Source of the DNA: CAZLMG01 sp964560765 | GTDB lineage: Bacteria; Bdellovibrionota_B; Oligoflexia; Oligoflexales; CAZLMG01 | Length of the DNA: 41,125 nucleotides | Direction: 5' to 3' | NCBI GenBank assembly: GCA_964560765.1 | Contig: CAZLMG010000042.1 | Location: forward strand, 1-41,125 | In this document: piece by piece, positions 8,298-16,440 of the stretch | Layout of the letters: each line of letters opens with the position of its first letter | Numbering within the stretch: the first letter of the stretch is position 1 | Program-made: the position numbers and the translations under genes | Notes under the pieces: generated by a model | What the model saw: the letters and a program-made list of their open reading frames with translations, nothing else | Told to the model about the DNA's origin: nothing | The model's database searches: none

Positions 8298-9178
8298 GTG
8301 CACTCCTTAACGAGGTTCTTCACGGCCAGATAGTCCTGTTCGAAATCCAAACACTGGCCTTGTTTCGCGGCGAGATCCAAACCAATCCATTCGTAGATGA
8401 CACTCGTCGCCTTTGGACACAGGCTCAACGCCAATCGTAAACCTTCATAGACTTCTGGCGGAATGGGACCGTCATGAGAATCTCGGCGCAGAGTCACCTC
8501 AGCCCCATTCTCCAGAAAAGTGAACCAGCTCCCACCCGAAATATGAATCTCGCGCACCAAGTGCAAAGGATAAGCCGAGAGTAGTCGGGAAATAGGAATG
8601 TTGAAGTTCACCGACTGACAAAAAAGGTTATGCACATCCAACAGCAAGAAGCCATCCACAGGCTCCAATAGTTTCTCCAGAAATTCCCCCTGGCGGAAGA
8701 CGTCACTTTCACAAAACGCAAACGCAAGATTTTCTAAGCCGAGAGGACCCTGCACGACATCGTGCAGACGCAACATATTTTGCTTGGCCACAGCCAAAAA
8801 TGCGGGCGTCAAGGGGACGGGCAATGGCGTATTGTACAAAAAGCGCCCCGCATGCATGAAGCCAAAATGCTCCGAAACATGTTGATAGCGATAATGGGTC
8901 AATTCCTCGGCTAGCGACTTCAACCAAGAGCTTTGAAACGCCTCTTCGTCCGCCGAAAGCAGTGAGTAGCTGACGCCGTGCCCAAACAGCCGATCGCGGT
9001 CCGAGAAATCGCGCAAAACCCCACATAGCCACTCCGAAGGCTTAGCGGAACCCCAAGCCGTGTCAAAACTCCACTCGACGACATCGACCTCTCCCCGTTC
9101 GAACAATCCTCCAGCTACCTGCCGAAACTCCGGCTCAATCATCGCCGAGATTCCCACTTTCACCTGTCTATTTGCCAT
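8294..9178 (-). CDS. DUF692 / MNIO-family multinuclear iron oxidase
   Basis: A 294-residue TIM-barrel protein of the DUF692 family (multinuclear non-heme iron-dependent oxidases such as MbnB and TglH). The expected metal-ligand and active-site signature is present in order: H67 in FGHGVSYSLL, E103 and H104 in HVSEHFGF, E149-N150 in GLENLAF, D181-x-H183-N184 in LLDVHNL, E210-x-H212 in EIHISGG, D233-x-H235 in RRDSHDGP, and E263 in VIYEWIG. Length matches the family. Characterised members use two or three iron ions and oxygen to rewrite residues in ribosomally made peptides. ATG 9178 overlaps the histidine kinase stop by 11 bases and has GGAGAG upstream; a longer frame to 9259 is unlikely. The likely substrate is a small peptide, with the 28-codon ORF at 14791 the best local candidate. 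Confidence 0.85.
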   Translation of the reverse strand: MANRQVKVGISAMIEPEFRQVAGGLFERGEVDVVEWSFDTAWGSAKPSEWLCGVLRDFSDRDRLFGHGVSYSLLSADEEAFQSSWLKSLAEELTHYRYQHVSEHFGFMHAGRFLYNTPLPVPLTPAFLAVAKQNMLRLHDVVQGPLGLENLAFAFCESDVFRQGEFLEKLLEPVDGFLLLDVHNLFCQSVNFNIPISRLLSAYPLHLVREIHISGGSWFTFLENGAEVTLRRDSHDGPIPPEVYEGLRLALSLCPKATSVIYEWIGLDLAAKQGQCLDFEQDYLAVKNLVKECT

Positions 9179-10952
9179 GCTCACACTCTCCAGCAAGCGC
9201 ATCGTAATCCGGCGGTCCCTTTGGCAGCACGCCATCGAACACGGAGGCATCGAAGGCACCGGGCTTCATCTCAGTGGAAACCAAGATGGGCCCCGCGTAC
9301 ACCACCCGCAATTGACGGGCAAAATCGGCACCTGTGGCCGCCGAGAATGCATAGTCGGTGACGACCACGTCATAGCTTGGCGAACTCTCACGCCAATGAC
9401 CCCAAAAGTCCTCGGGCGAAGTAAACGACTGCACCAAAAGGCCCGGTGCCCCTTTCGCCCAAATGCTGCAGAGGAACACATTGTCATCAATGTAGGCGAC
9501 ACGTACCCGCTTTCTATCCGCGGTGCGGGCCGTCGGTCTGCTCCCGCCCGCAGCCAGGGGTTGGATGACCCCGAGCTGAGTCGTATCGATGGGCCATAAT
9601 AGATGAAACTCAGTGCCCCGCTCCCGATCAGAGTCACACCAGATCCGAGCTCCGTGATCCGTCACAATCTTCTGACAGATGGCCAATCCCAATCCCGTGC
9701 CCTGGGGCTTGCCTTTAGTAAAGAACGCTTCAAAAACCCGCTGGCGATCCGACTCTTCAATATAACTGCCGCTATTGCCAACGGTAATCTGCACGCAGCC
9801 CACTTCCGAAGGTCTGGCCTCGATCCAAACATCGGCCATCGGCGGCGCGGCACTTACTGCATTCTCGATGAGGTTCTCCAAAACGCGTCGGAGTCGACTG
9901 GGTTCTGCGCGCACAAAGGCAGCGTCATCGACGGCGACGCGTAATTGCACGCCTCGTAGCGACAGTGCCGGCTGAATCGAATCCACGACGTCGGAAACTG
10001 ATGCCAGCAGGGACACCCGCTCTGTCTGCAGCGCGCAGACGGCTCCAAGCTCGAGCATGTCGTCAAACAAACCCTCGGCAGCACGAATGGCCGAACTCGC
10101 CTCTTGGCCCATAAGCGCGATGGTCTGTCGCAGATCCTCGGCCGACTGACTCATCGCCGATTGACTCAATGCCAACTTCAGTGCCGCAAATGGCCTTCGG
10201 AGGTCATGCGCCGCCATTTGCGCCATCTGGGACATGCCCTCAAACTTCCCCTTGAGAGCAAGCTGCTTCTCCAGCTCGGCGGCGTCCGCAGCAAACTTCA
10301 GATACGCATTCCGTGTCTCGGCTACCGACATGATCGCATCTGGAGGCGGCTGCCGATGATTCTGCTGGCTCACGTACTGTGCCAGTGCCTGCACAGGTCT
10401 CGTCAAGTCGACGATGAAGCGTCGGGATCGCCAAGCCATCCACACCAGCGTCAGCAGCACAAAGCCGACCGCCGACGCCAAGGCCGTCAGCAGCATACCA
10501 GCGACCTCATCATTCCGGTGCAAGATAGATAGCTGAATGGGTTGGTCGACGAACACCTCAAAGCTGGTGTGAAACACCCACTGGGGCGAAAAGCTCTGCA
10601 GCAGAGCCGCGGCCGCAGATGTCGACTGGCGAATTAGTGCGTCGCCAGCAATGCCGTCCTGCAGCGACAAGATGCGCTGGCCATCGGGCATTCGCAACTG
10701 AATACCCAATATGTGCTGACGCTGGGTTAGTGTCGCCAGGAACTGGCGAATGGCAAATTCATCGCCAATCTGCAGAAGTGGCGTTAGCGTCGTGCGAATG
10801 TGTTCCGCAATTTGCTCGGCCCCGCGGCGTTGCACCAAGCTAGTAGTGATCGCCAAAGACAGCAAGAATCCCAGAATGTAGGCCAGCGCCAAGACGGCCA
10901 ACATTCGGGCCCATGCCCGCGCCATCAGCTTGATGTAGGGTACAGCCGCCAT
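9168..10952 (-). CDS. Hybrid sensor histidine kinase with C-terminal receiver
   Basis: A 594-residue membrane kinase. Transmembrane helices lie at about 17-40 and 150-174 and enclose a periplasmic sensor region of about 110 residues with no recognised fold. A coiled coil (210-240) leads to the HisKA site H249 in AAHDLRRP, the HATPase N-box (N360, N364), an altered G1 box reading GNSGS (392-396) rather than DxGxG, and the G2 box GTGLGLAI (418-425). The receiver (483-585) has D489/D490, phospho-acceptor D533 in VVVTDYAF and K578. It lies between the transporter and the MNIO gene: 3 bases separate it from the upstream stop, and its own end overlaps the MNIO start. It may sense the pathway product or precursor. 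No response regulator with an output domain is present in the window. Confidence 0.85.
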   Translation of the reverse strand: MAAVPYIKLMARAWARMLAVLALAYILGFLLSLAITTSLVQRRGAEQIAEHIRTTLTPLLQIGDEFAIRQFLATLTQRQHILGIQLRMPDGQRILSLQDGIAGDALIRQSTSAAAALLQSFSPQWVFHTSFEVFVDQPIQLSILHRNDEVAGMLLTALASAVGFVLLTLVWMAWRSRRFIVDLTRPVQALAQYVSQQNHRQPPPDAIMSVAETRNAYLKFAADAAELEKQLALKGKFEGMSQMAQMAAHDLRRPFAALKLALSQSAMSQSAEDLRQTIALMGQEASSAIRAAEGLFDDMLELGAVCALQTERVSLLASVSDVVDSIQPALSLRGVQLRVAVDDAAFVRAEPSRLRRVLENLIENAVSAAPPMADVWIEARPSEVGCVQITVGNSGSYIEESDRQRVFEAFFTKGKPQGTGLGLAICQKIVTDHGARIWCDSDRERGTEFHLLWPIDTTQLGVIQPLAAGGSRPTARTADRKRVRVAYIDDNVFLCSIWAKGAPGLLVQSFTSPEDFWGHWRESSPSYDVVVTDYAFSAATGADFARQLRVVYAGPILVSTEMKPGAFDASVFDGVLPKGPPDYDALAGECEHGK

Positions 10953-10955
10953 AGA

Positions 10956-12233
10956 CTACTGCGCCCTTTGCGGTCGCTGAAAGATGCGCAACAAGATGTA
11001 CGACAATAAGGCGATGCCAGCCGCGGTCGCATACATCTCCGCCACCTCGGGTGCCCCGCCGCGCCATTGCACTAAATATGAGCTGTATAAGCCCACACCG
11101 ATGAATGCCGGGATATTGAGTACACTCAGAGCCGTTGCCCGATAGGTGCTATCGACAACAGGGTTCAGAATATCGATGGAAATGAGACCAAGCGCGCCAT
11201 AGGTTACAAAAAAGCACAAAGTGTAGAAGAATACCGCAATGGTCAGGGCCAGAAGACTCTGCGTTGCCACCACGCCAACCATACTGAAAGCCGCTAGCGC
11301 CTGCACCCATAGCAACGATCGCACGTATCGCTGCTGCCCCAGCCTTCGATGCAATGGTGTCAGCAAATAGCCGCGCAATACCGGCGCCAAAGCATAGGCA
11401 ATCGCAAAGGAAATTAGCATCGGCCAAAAGTACGGCGAACTCTGGTTCACCAGGCGCAGTAAACTGACAATCATATAGCCGGCAATCACGACTCCCAACA
11501 TGTAGAAGGCGACCCGCAAGAAAACGGCAAATCGAGCCGCCCGCGAATGCAAGAAGATCGGCAGCAAAGTACGCATGGCACCCTTTTGTGGCACCTCCTG
11601 GCGATATCCGAAAAAGCGCGCATCCACCAGCACTCGATAGGCGACGTACACATAGATCCCGATGCCAATGATAAAAATGTGCTCCACCGACCACCAAGAT
11701 GCTAACGAATACAGTGCAAGAACGGCCGCCACGGTTGCTATCAGCGGCACAAACCGACCGAACTGGCTGCTCTTGGTGAAGGAGTTAACGATCTGCTCAT
11801 TCAAGGTAGGGTCGCTGCCAGCATAGTGGCGAATCGCGTCCTCGTAGTAGGCGTGCATAGATCCGGAAATCAACGGTTTGGCAAACCCTAACAATACGCC
11901 ATCTAGATAGATGAGCAGTACCTTCACCTGGGGATTATCCGTCAGTAGCGCCGCATAGATGCAAGCAAGTGCCAGCATAATCAAAAAAATGCCGACGATG
12001 GTCGAGCCGACACGCCCGAAGCGATCACCCACATAACCCATGGGGACTTCCAGCAAGCCATTGAGTATGAACTCTAGGGTGGTGACGATGGCCACCGCTT
12101 CGGCCGGAATCAGACCCATGACTCCGACGACGACTCGAAATCCGATGGAGTTAAAGGTCACCGCACTCTCGTAAAAAGCGTTGAACAATCCCAAGCGCCG
12201 TACGCCCTGGTGCACCATGATCGACGGAGTCAT
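10956..12233 (-). CDS. MFS transporter, probable peptide/product exporter or importer
   Basis: A 425-residue major facilitator with about 12 hydrophobic helices. The loop between helices 2 and 3 reads GYVGDRFGRVGS, a good match to the MFS motif GxxxDRxGRR. The start of helix 1 (LGLFNAFYESAV) and the pairs of long helices match drug:proton antiporter-like members. ATG 12233 overlaps the HExxH gene stop as ATGA and has GAGGAG 6 bases upstream; GTG 12239 is an alternative. Sitting between a peptide-modifying gene and the kinase, it most likely moves the mature product across the inner membrane. Direction and substrate are inferred. Confidence 0.8.
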   Translation of the reverse strand: MTPSIMVHQGVRRLGLFNAFYESAVTFNSIGFRVVVGVMGLIPAEAVAIVTTLEFILNGLLEVPMGYVGDRFGRVGSTIVGIFLIMLALACIYAALLTDNPQVKVLLIYLDGVLLGFAKPLISGSMHAYYEDAIRHYAGSDPTLNEQIVNSFTKSSQFGRFVPLIATVAAVLALYSLASWWSVEHIFIIGIGIYVYVAYRVLVDARFFGYRQEVPQKGAMRTLLPIFLHSRAARFAVFLRVAFYMLGVVIAGYMIVSLLRLVNQSSPYFWPMLISFAIAYALAPVLRGYLLTPLHRRLGQQRYVRSLLWVQALAAFSMVGVVATQSLLALTIAVFFYTLCFFVTYGALGLISIDILNPVVDSTYRATALSVLNIPAFIGVGLYSSYLVQWRGGAPEVAEMYATAAGIALLSYILLRIFQRPQRAQ

Positions 12234-13075
12234 CGGCACTCCTCAGACTGTTTTGCGATGTGGACGGCGCTCTCGATGAGGTGCGACAGGGTTGGCTCCA
12301 TGGCAAAAACGCCGAATGGCGCCGCCGTCGCATAGTCCCGCAGCAGGTTTGGCGCCATGCGTCCCAGCAACGCTTTCGCATCCGCGTGCTCGGCGCTCAG
12401 CGACGACTCCTGCAGAATTCGCCAAGCGGCGTAAACCATAAATGTCTCCGCAACCACCGCGTGCATCACGCCCACTAAAGGGCGGTCCTCGCCACGAATC
12501 GCCGAGTGCACGAGCTGATCCCACGGTGCGGGCACTCGCTTGTGAAAGGCCGCGTAGATGACAAACAGATAATGATGGCCCATCTCATGCACAAGAATTT
12601 CCACCCACTCGACGGGCGTCTGTCGCCGCATATTGAAATGAACCTGACCAAACGTCTTCACATCAGAGACCGACTCAGGCCGGGGCGATCTTGGCAGATA
12701 TAGACGCGGCTGAATCACTTGCATGAGTTCGTAGAATTGCGGCCATGCTGTCTGCAGAATTTCGCAGGCGCGGCGAAAGAGTAGCCGCTTACCCGCATCG
12801 TACTCGACAAGATTTGGCTCAAGGATATTCACTGACAGGTCAAAATTTGCCGCCCGTCGATCAGCCTCCAGCAGTTCATTGAACGCAGCGATTTCCAGAT
12901 CGCTGTTCGCCAAATGGTAGATGCACCAAGAGTGCAGGATGGATGAAGCATCCTTCGTGTCGACAGAATCGGCACCGTGCCGCAGCAGAAACTCCTTGAT
13001 CGCCGCCTGACCGCGCACGCGGGTCTGCTGCAGATATTGACGCACAAGGTCAATTTGTAATACGGGCCCACTCAT
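12230..13075 (-). CDS. HExxH-motif putative peptide-modification protein (TIGR04267-like)
   Basis: A 281-residue protein, helical at the N-terminus, with a metal-binding motif H163-E-M-G-H167 in VEILVHEMGHHYLF. About 35 residues later comes DRPLVGVMHAVVAE (H205), followed by a helix. The order PVEWVEILVHE..H, then a segment ending RPLxGVxHA, is the layout I associate with TIGR04267, the HExxH-motif proteins found in RiPP clusters and annotated as putative peptide modification proteins. They resemble gluzincin peptidases, but the metal may support oxidation instead. No signal peptide is seen, so it should be cytoplasmic. ATG 13075 has GGCGGA upstream and begins after the SBP stop; ATG 13090 would overlap. 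It is translationally coupled to the transporter gene downstream. Confidence 0.75.
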   Translation of the reverse strand: MSGPVLQIDLVRQYLQQTRVRGQAAIKEFLLRHGADSVDTKDASSILHSWCIYHLANSDLEIAAFNELLEADRRAANFDLSVNILEPNLVEYDAGKRLLFRRACEILQTAWPQFYELMQVIQPRLYLPRSPRPESVSDVKTFGQVHFNMRRQTPVEWVEILVHEMGHHYLFVIYAAFHKRVPAPWDQLVHSAIRGEDRPLVGVMHAVVAETFMVYAAWRILQESSLSAEHADAKALLGRMAPNLLRDYATAAPFGVFAMEPTLSHLIESAVHIAKQSEECR

Positions 13076-13077
13076 TT

Positions 13078-14577
13078 TTATTTCCGCCATTGAAAGTCGC
13101 GATAGGGGAACTCCCAGAAGCGCAGCTCGCTGTGCGGATTCAGGGGAACCTTCAGTTGAGAGTGGTAGTACCCTCTGGTGACCGGATAATAGAGTGGCAG
13201 AATGGGGATGTCTTTGGCGACAACCGCCTCTGCTTCCGACAAGTATTTCAGTCTTTGTCCAGGATCGCTGCTACTTTGCGTTGCGGCAATGGCTGCCTCC
13301 AGCTCCTCATTCACATAGTTCGAAACATTTGAGGCGTTGCCCTTTATCAAGGTGACGTAAATGGTCACCGGGTCGTAATATTGAACACCGTCACCCTTGA
13401 AGACCATGTCATGCGTTTGCAAGCGCATGGCTTTCAGCGTATCGGTGAACGGCATGACGTCGGACTTGAGCTCCAGTCCCAAACTGGCAAGCGTCTCGCG
13501 TAGGTATTGCTCGACACCGGGAGTTGCCAACAATGAGTCCCGATATGCAAAGCGCACGACTCGCTTACCAGGCGGATAGGTGGTGTTTTCCGCAAAGAAT
13601 TTTTGCATCAGTGAGTTGGCCTTGGCCAAATCGAATGCGGGGCGCTCCGATCGATGCCCCGGTAAGCCCACGGGAATGTAGCCACCAGCGACTCGACCCT
13701 GAATGCCATGCGCCTTGAGGACACGCGTCGGATCAAGAGCATGCGCAAAAGCCTCGCGCACGGCATAATGCGAAAATATTCCGCTGTTGGTGTTGAAGAC
13801 AAATTGATAGGTGGCAAAGGAGCTAAAACGAATTTCCGTGGCTTTGGCATTCTTTATTTCAGCCGGCGCTAGTTCTTCCGCCCACAACTCGTCCAACTCA
13901 CCCTTGAGAAACGCCGTCTTGGCGGCTGCCGCGACCATCTTAGTAACTTGAATGGTCTCGATGTTGGCACGCGGATCACCGCTGCGCCGTTGCAGGATAA
14001 CCCCTTCCGGCGAGTAACTCGCGATCACATAGGGACCAGTACCAAGGAGCTGCTTGCCATCACTCTTAAACACACTACCAATGGAGCCGGCAACAGCGCG
14101 CATCAGCAAGTCATAGACGTGATCTCGCAGGTGGATCTTGATGCCCTCGCTCTCGACTTCAATCGCCGGACAGCGCGCCGGTCCACACTCGGGATTCGGG
14201 CGAACCAAAGTCGCCAAGAATGTGCCTTTCGCGATGGATGCGGTCAAAGAGCGACGCACATCCTCAACGGTCACGGGCGAACCATCGCTAAAGCGGTATC
14301 TACGATCCAGGAGAAAGCGCACAGCCTTTTCGGCGCGCAGGACGACCCAACTCTTGGCTACGGCCGGCAAGGGATTGCCCGAGGCATCGTACTTTGCCAA
14401 TGAGTCAAATACCTGCTTGGCGATTTTATTGGTGGAAAATTCGTTTTGCAGGGGATCGAGAGCCTTGGGGACTTCCGTCACCGCGACACGCAGCTGGTTG
14501 ATTTGCGGATTTGCCATGGACCGCCCACTCCAAGTGCAAGCCATGAGCAAAAGCTGAGCAATGATTGCAAAACGCAT
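13078..14577 (-). CDS. ABC-type peptide/oligopeptide-binding protein (SBP family 5)
   Basis: A 499-residue extracellular solute-binding protein of the OppA/DppA type. A signal peptide (MRFAIIAQLLLMACTWSG) precedes LRVAVTEVPKALDPLQN, KQVFDSLAKYDASGNPLPAVAKSW and YRFSDGSPVTVEDVRRSL, the standard family 5 opening. LGTGPYVIASYSPEGVILQR and YAVREAFAHALDPTRVLKA are further signature segments, and IPILPLYYP is near the end. It would bind a peptide in the periplasm. No permease or ATPase genes lie beside it, which is unusual: it may serve a general Opp permease encoded elsewhere or deliver a signal to the neighbouring kinase. ATG 14577 has GGATGGG upstream and gives a proper signal peptide; ATG 14592 is the longer alternative. 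First gene of the six-gene operon. Confidence 0.85.
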   Translation of the reverse strand: MRFAIIAQLLLMACTWSGRSMANPQINQLRVAVTEVPKALDPLQNEFSTNKIAKQVFDSLAKYDASGNPLPAVAKSWVVLRAEKAVRFLLDRRYRFSDGSPVTVEDVRRSLTASIAKGTFLATLVRPNPECGPARCPAIEVESEGIKIHLRDHVYDLLMRAVAGSIGSVFKSDGKQLLGTGPYVIASYSPEGVILQRRSGDPRANIETIQVTKMVAAAAKTAFLKGELDELWAEELAPAEIKNAKATEIRFSSFATYQFVFNTNSGIFSHYAVREAFAHALDPTRVLKAHGIQGRVAGGYIPVGLPGHRSERPAFDLAKANSLMQKFFAENTTYPPGKRVVRFAYRDSLLATPGVEQYLRETLASLGLELKSDVMPFTDTLKAMRLQTHDMVFKGDGVQYYDPVTIYVTLIKGNASNVSNYVNEELEAAIAATQSSSDPGQRLKYLSEAEAVVAKDIPILPLYYPVTRGYYHSQLKVPLNPHSELRFWEFPYRDFQWRK

Positions 14578-14626
14578 ACGCCCATCCGACATGTCTGCAG
14601 CTTTGGTGCCACTTTGATTACGGAAA

Positions 14627-14632
14627 ATTATA
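14627..14632 (-). promoter_or_regulatory. Candidate -10 element of the RiPP-like operon
   Basis: Read on the minus strand this is a perfect TATAAT, about 50 bases upstream of the SBP start at 14577. The -35 region at the usual distance (about 14650-14655, AGAAAT) is poor, so activation by a regulator is possible. Confidence 0.4.
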
Positions 14633-14669
14633 GGGCAGTTTGCTCAACAATTTCTATGTTTTATTAAAA

Positions 14670-14699
14670 TTGTCTTTATCGCCCCCAAGAATCGATATA
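14670..14699 (+). promoter_or_regulatory. Candidate promoter of the 28-codon peptide gene
   Basis: TTGTCT (14670-14675) and GATATA (14694-14699) are 18 bases apart and point toward the peptide ORF at 14791. A second possibility is TTGCTC (14640-14645) with TATTAA (14662-14667), 16 bases apart. Either would give a leader of roughly 80-120 bases. I cannot decide between them. Confidence 0.25.
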
Positions 14700-14722
14700 G
14701 AAGCCGCCTCGACTTTCAGGCC

Positions 14723-14741
14723 TGGTGCGCGCCTTGCACCA
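14723..14741. promoter_or_regulatory. Inverted repeat in the peptide-gene leader
   Basis: TGGTGC (14723-14728) and GCACCA (14736-14741) form a perfect 6-base inverted repeat around a 7-base centre, between the candidate promoters and the ribosome binding site of the 28-codon ORF. It could be an operator or a small leader hairpin. Confidence 0.3.
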
Positions 14742-14790
14742 TAGAACCCGTCAGTCGAAGGCCCCTAACTTTTTCGCAGGAGTTGCCCCC

Positions 14791-14877
14791 ATGAATAACC
14801 AAGTACAAAATGCCATGGAATTTGATTTCGCCGTCTATACCGACGCGGTCATTGGCGAAGAACGCGCCAGCTTCTAG
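14791..14877 (+). CDS. 28-residue candidate RiPP precursor peptide
   Basis: An unannotated short ORF with a near-ideal ribosome binding site: AGGAG at 14778-14782, an 8-base spacer, then ATG. The peptide begins MNNQVQNAMEF, continues DFAVYTDAVIG and ends EERASF before TAG. It has no cysteine, no hydrophobic signal sequence, and is acidic (three Glu, two Asp) with aromatic residues (three Phe, one Tyr). A GC-rich hairpin follows 17 bases after the stop. It lies alone between the divergent MNIO/HExxH operon and the next gene, where a precursor would be expected. Asp, Tyr and Phe in the C-terminal half are plausible modification sites, since MNIO enzymes act on Cys and on Asp/Asn in known systems. 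Whether it is translated and modified is inference; a leader peptide for attenuation is the alternative. Confidence 0.6.
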   Translation: MNNQVQNAMEFDFAVYTDAVIGEERASF

Positions 14878-15213
14878 TCTTTAGGCTTCTTACCGCAGCG
14901 CCGGCCCGCAGCGCTGCGCATTTACGGTTATTTCTGGGGGATACGACGAAACTGGGCGCGGACCGAGGCCCGCGCACAACGTCCAATTCCCCATCTTCTC
15001 ACTTTCCTCAATGTTTTAAGAACATTCCCCAGATTCCGCGAAAGCCTCGCCACCCATAACGTCTGCAATCGAGTCATCGTCAGCAGCCACAATCAACTGT
15101 CGTTTCTATAAGTTACGAGGATGACTCATAGGCACGGCAATTGCTCAATCACGATATCAGCTTTTCAAATTGATATTTAGTCATAGCAAGTCCACGGTCA
15201 CGAGGCAAAAGAC
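14878..15213. other. Intergenic region downstream of the peptide ORF
   Basis: Besides the hairpin at 14895-14917 it contains a second GC-rich inverted repeat, GCGCGG and CCGCGC, at about 14956-14975. The last 100 bases are AT-rich and probably hold the promoter of the secreted-protein gene at 15214. No further small ORF with a good ribosome binding site was seen. Confidence 0.35.
14895..14917 (+). terminator. Hairpin after the peptide ORF
   Basis: GCAGCGC (14895-14901) pairs perfectly with GCGCTGC (14911-14917) around a 9-base loop, 17 bases past the stop of the 28-codon ORF. There is no T tract, so it may stabilise the 3' end of a short transcript, or terminate only partially, rather than act as a classical terminator. 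Confidence 0.4.
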
Positions 15214-16440
15214 ATGATGCACAATGCGCGCACCCGTTACGCCCGAAGCAGAAACAGGTTGCTCACGTCGGTGGCACTGACCATCGCATCCACACAGGCA
15301 AATTTGACGGCACATGGTCAAGCCGAAATTCCAGAAATTCAGATCATCAACAATGCCATGCGGACTGAGTTTGACTTCAAATGGTACGAGACAATAATGA
15401 CACGCCAGATTCAGGCGCATTTGAAGCCGCACGTCGATCTGGTGACGAGCAATCACGGAAAAAACGCATACGCGATTCACCAGCAGGCAGAAGCGGCGAT
15501 CGCTGCCGGCATAAGTAATCCTGGGACCATTGTCTGCCATTCTTGCGCAGCCGGCGGTGGCGAATGTGACGCAGCGGTGATGAGCCGAATCTTTCCTCAT
15601 GCCAATGTTTACGGCACCAATAGCGGCAGAGTGCTTTTGAATGGACTTGCTCAAGTCGGATGGGCTCCAGAGGAAGTGGCTAATCAGGGGACTCTCGCAA
15701 TGCTCAAAAACTTACAGGTTGCCAATGAGGCGTTCGGACTATACCGAAACGGCGAATTTGTACGACCTGCACAATTGAGCGAAGTCTATGAGCCTGGAGT
15801 TTTAGAGCCCTCTCAGACGTTCGGCATCACCCATCCCTGGGCAACGATGAGTCCCTCCAACGAATGGCTGTTGCGAACAGGACTGACGACGATGGTTAAC
15901 GCCGAAATCAATCTGCCGCGCCTGTATCCCGCTTTGCGTGATCTGGCTCGCCCAGGTGGGCGTACATTGTATGCTTTGAGCCACCCTACAGGAGTATCGG
16001 ATGTCGGAATCTATGGGCGGCGCCTCGGCAGCGCGGTGATTGGCGCCTACGTCGGTCAAGTGATCGATACCCAATGTGGCGGCGATGGGAGAATCGGAGG
16101 TTACGTTGGCGGGGGACTCGGTGTGGGACTCATGCAGAAAAGTCTTTCGAAGGGGTTGTCACAAACTTTTCGAGGTGCTCCTTACCTGTATTTGGCCGAG
16201 CAAGCCATCACTCCCACGGAAGAGAGCAGCCTGCATCAGATCTTGCACGATTCTGAGGGAAATGATCGACTCATGCAAAGCATTCTCCGACCCTTTGAGA
16301 TGGCGATTGACTGCGCCTCCGGAACGGCATTGGACGTTTGTGGTTACGGTCGGGGCCCCGCCCATTGGACGCGGGTGCAAAACATGATTGTCCCTGACAA
16401 TAAAACAGAGCAGCAGCTCGGGTATCGGCCTTGGTGGTAG
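15214..16440 (+). CDS. Secreted protein with a possible clan-CD (caspase-like) dyad
   Basis: A 408-residue protein with an atypical N-terminal export signal (basic residues, then LLTSVALTIASTQA). Residues 73-120 carry VDLVTSNHGKN (H81-G) followed 30 residues later by TIVCHSCAAGGG (C111, with C108 nearby). A hydrophobic strand ending in His-Gly, then another ending in Cys with small residues after it, is the layout of clan CD cysteine peptidases and CHAT-type domains. This suggests, but does not establish, a caspase-fold hydrolase. The remainder includes a glycine-rich stretch (about 285-310: GDGRIGGYVGGGLGVG) and a C-terminus with several Cys and Trp. No named family is recognised. ATG at 15214 (or 15217) follows GAGG. 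A bidirectional terminator lies directly after the stop. Confidence 0.55.
   Translation: MMHNARTRYARSRNRLLTSVALTIASTQANLTAHGQAEIPEIQIINNAMRTEFDFKWYETIMTRQIQAHLKPHVDLVTSNHGKNAYAIHQQAEAAIAAGISNPGTIVCHSCAAGGGECDAAVMSRIFPHANVYGTNSGRVLLNGLAQVGWAPEEVANQGTLAMLKNLQVANEAFGLYRNGEFVRPAQLSEVYEPGVLEPSQTFGITHPWATMSPSNEWLLRTGLTTMVNAEINLPRLYPALRDLARPGGRTLYALSHPTGVSDVGIYGRRLGSAVIGAYVGQVIDTQCGGDGRIGGYVGGGLGVGLMQKSLSKGLSQTFRGAPYLYLAEQAITPTEESSLHQILHDSEGNDRLMQSILRPFEMAIDCASGTALDVCGYGRGPAHWTRVQNMIVPDNKTEQQLGYRPWW

Noticed and set aside
14150..14560. A plus-strand frame of 139 codons inside the solute-binding protein gene.
   Set aside because: Shadow of the SBP family 5 gene on the other strand, no ribosome binding site.
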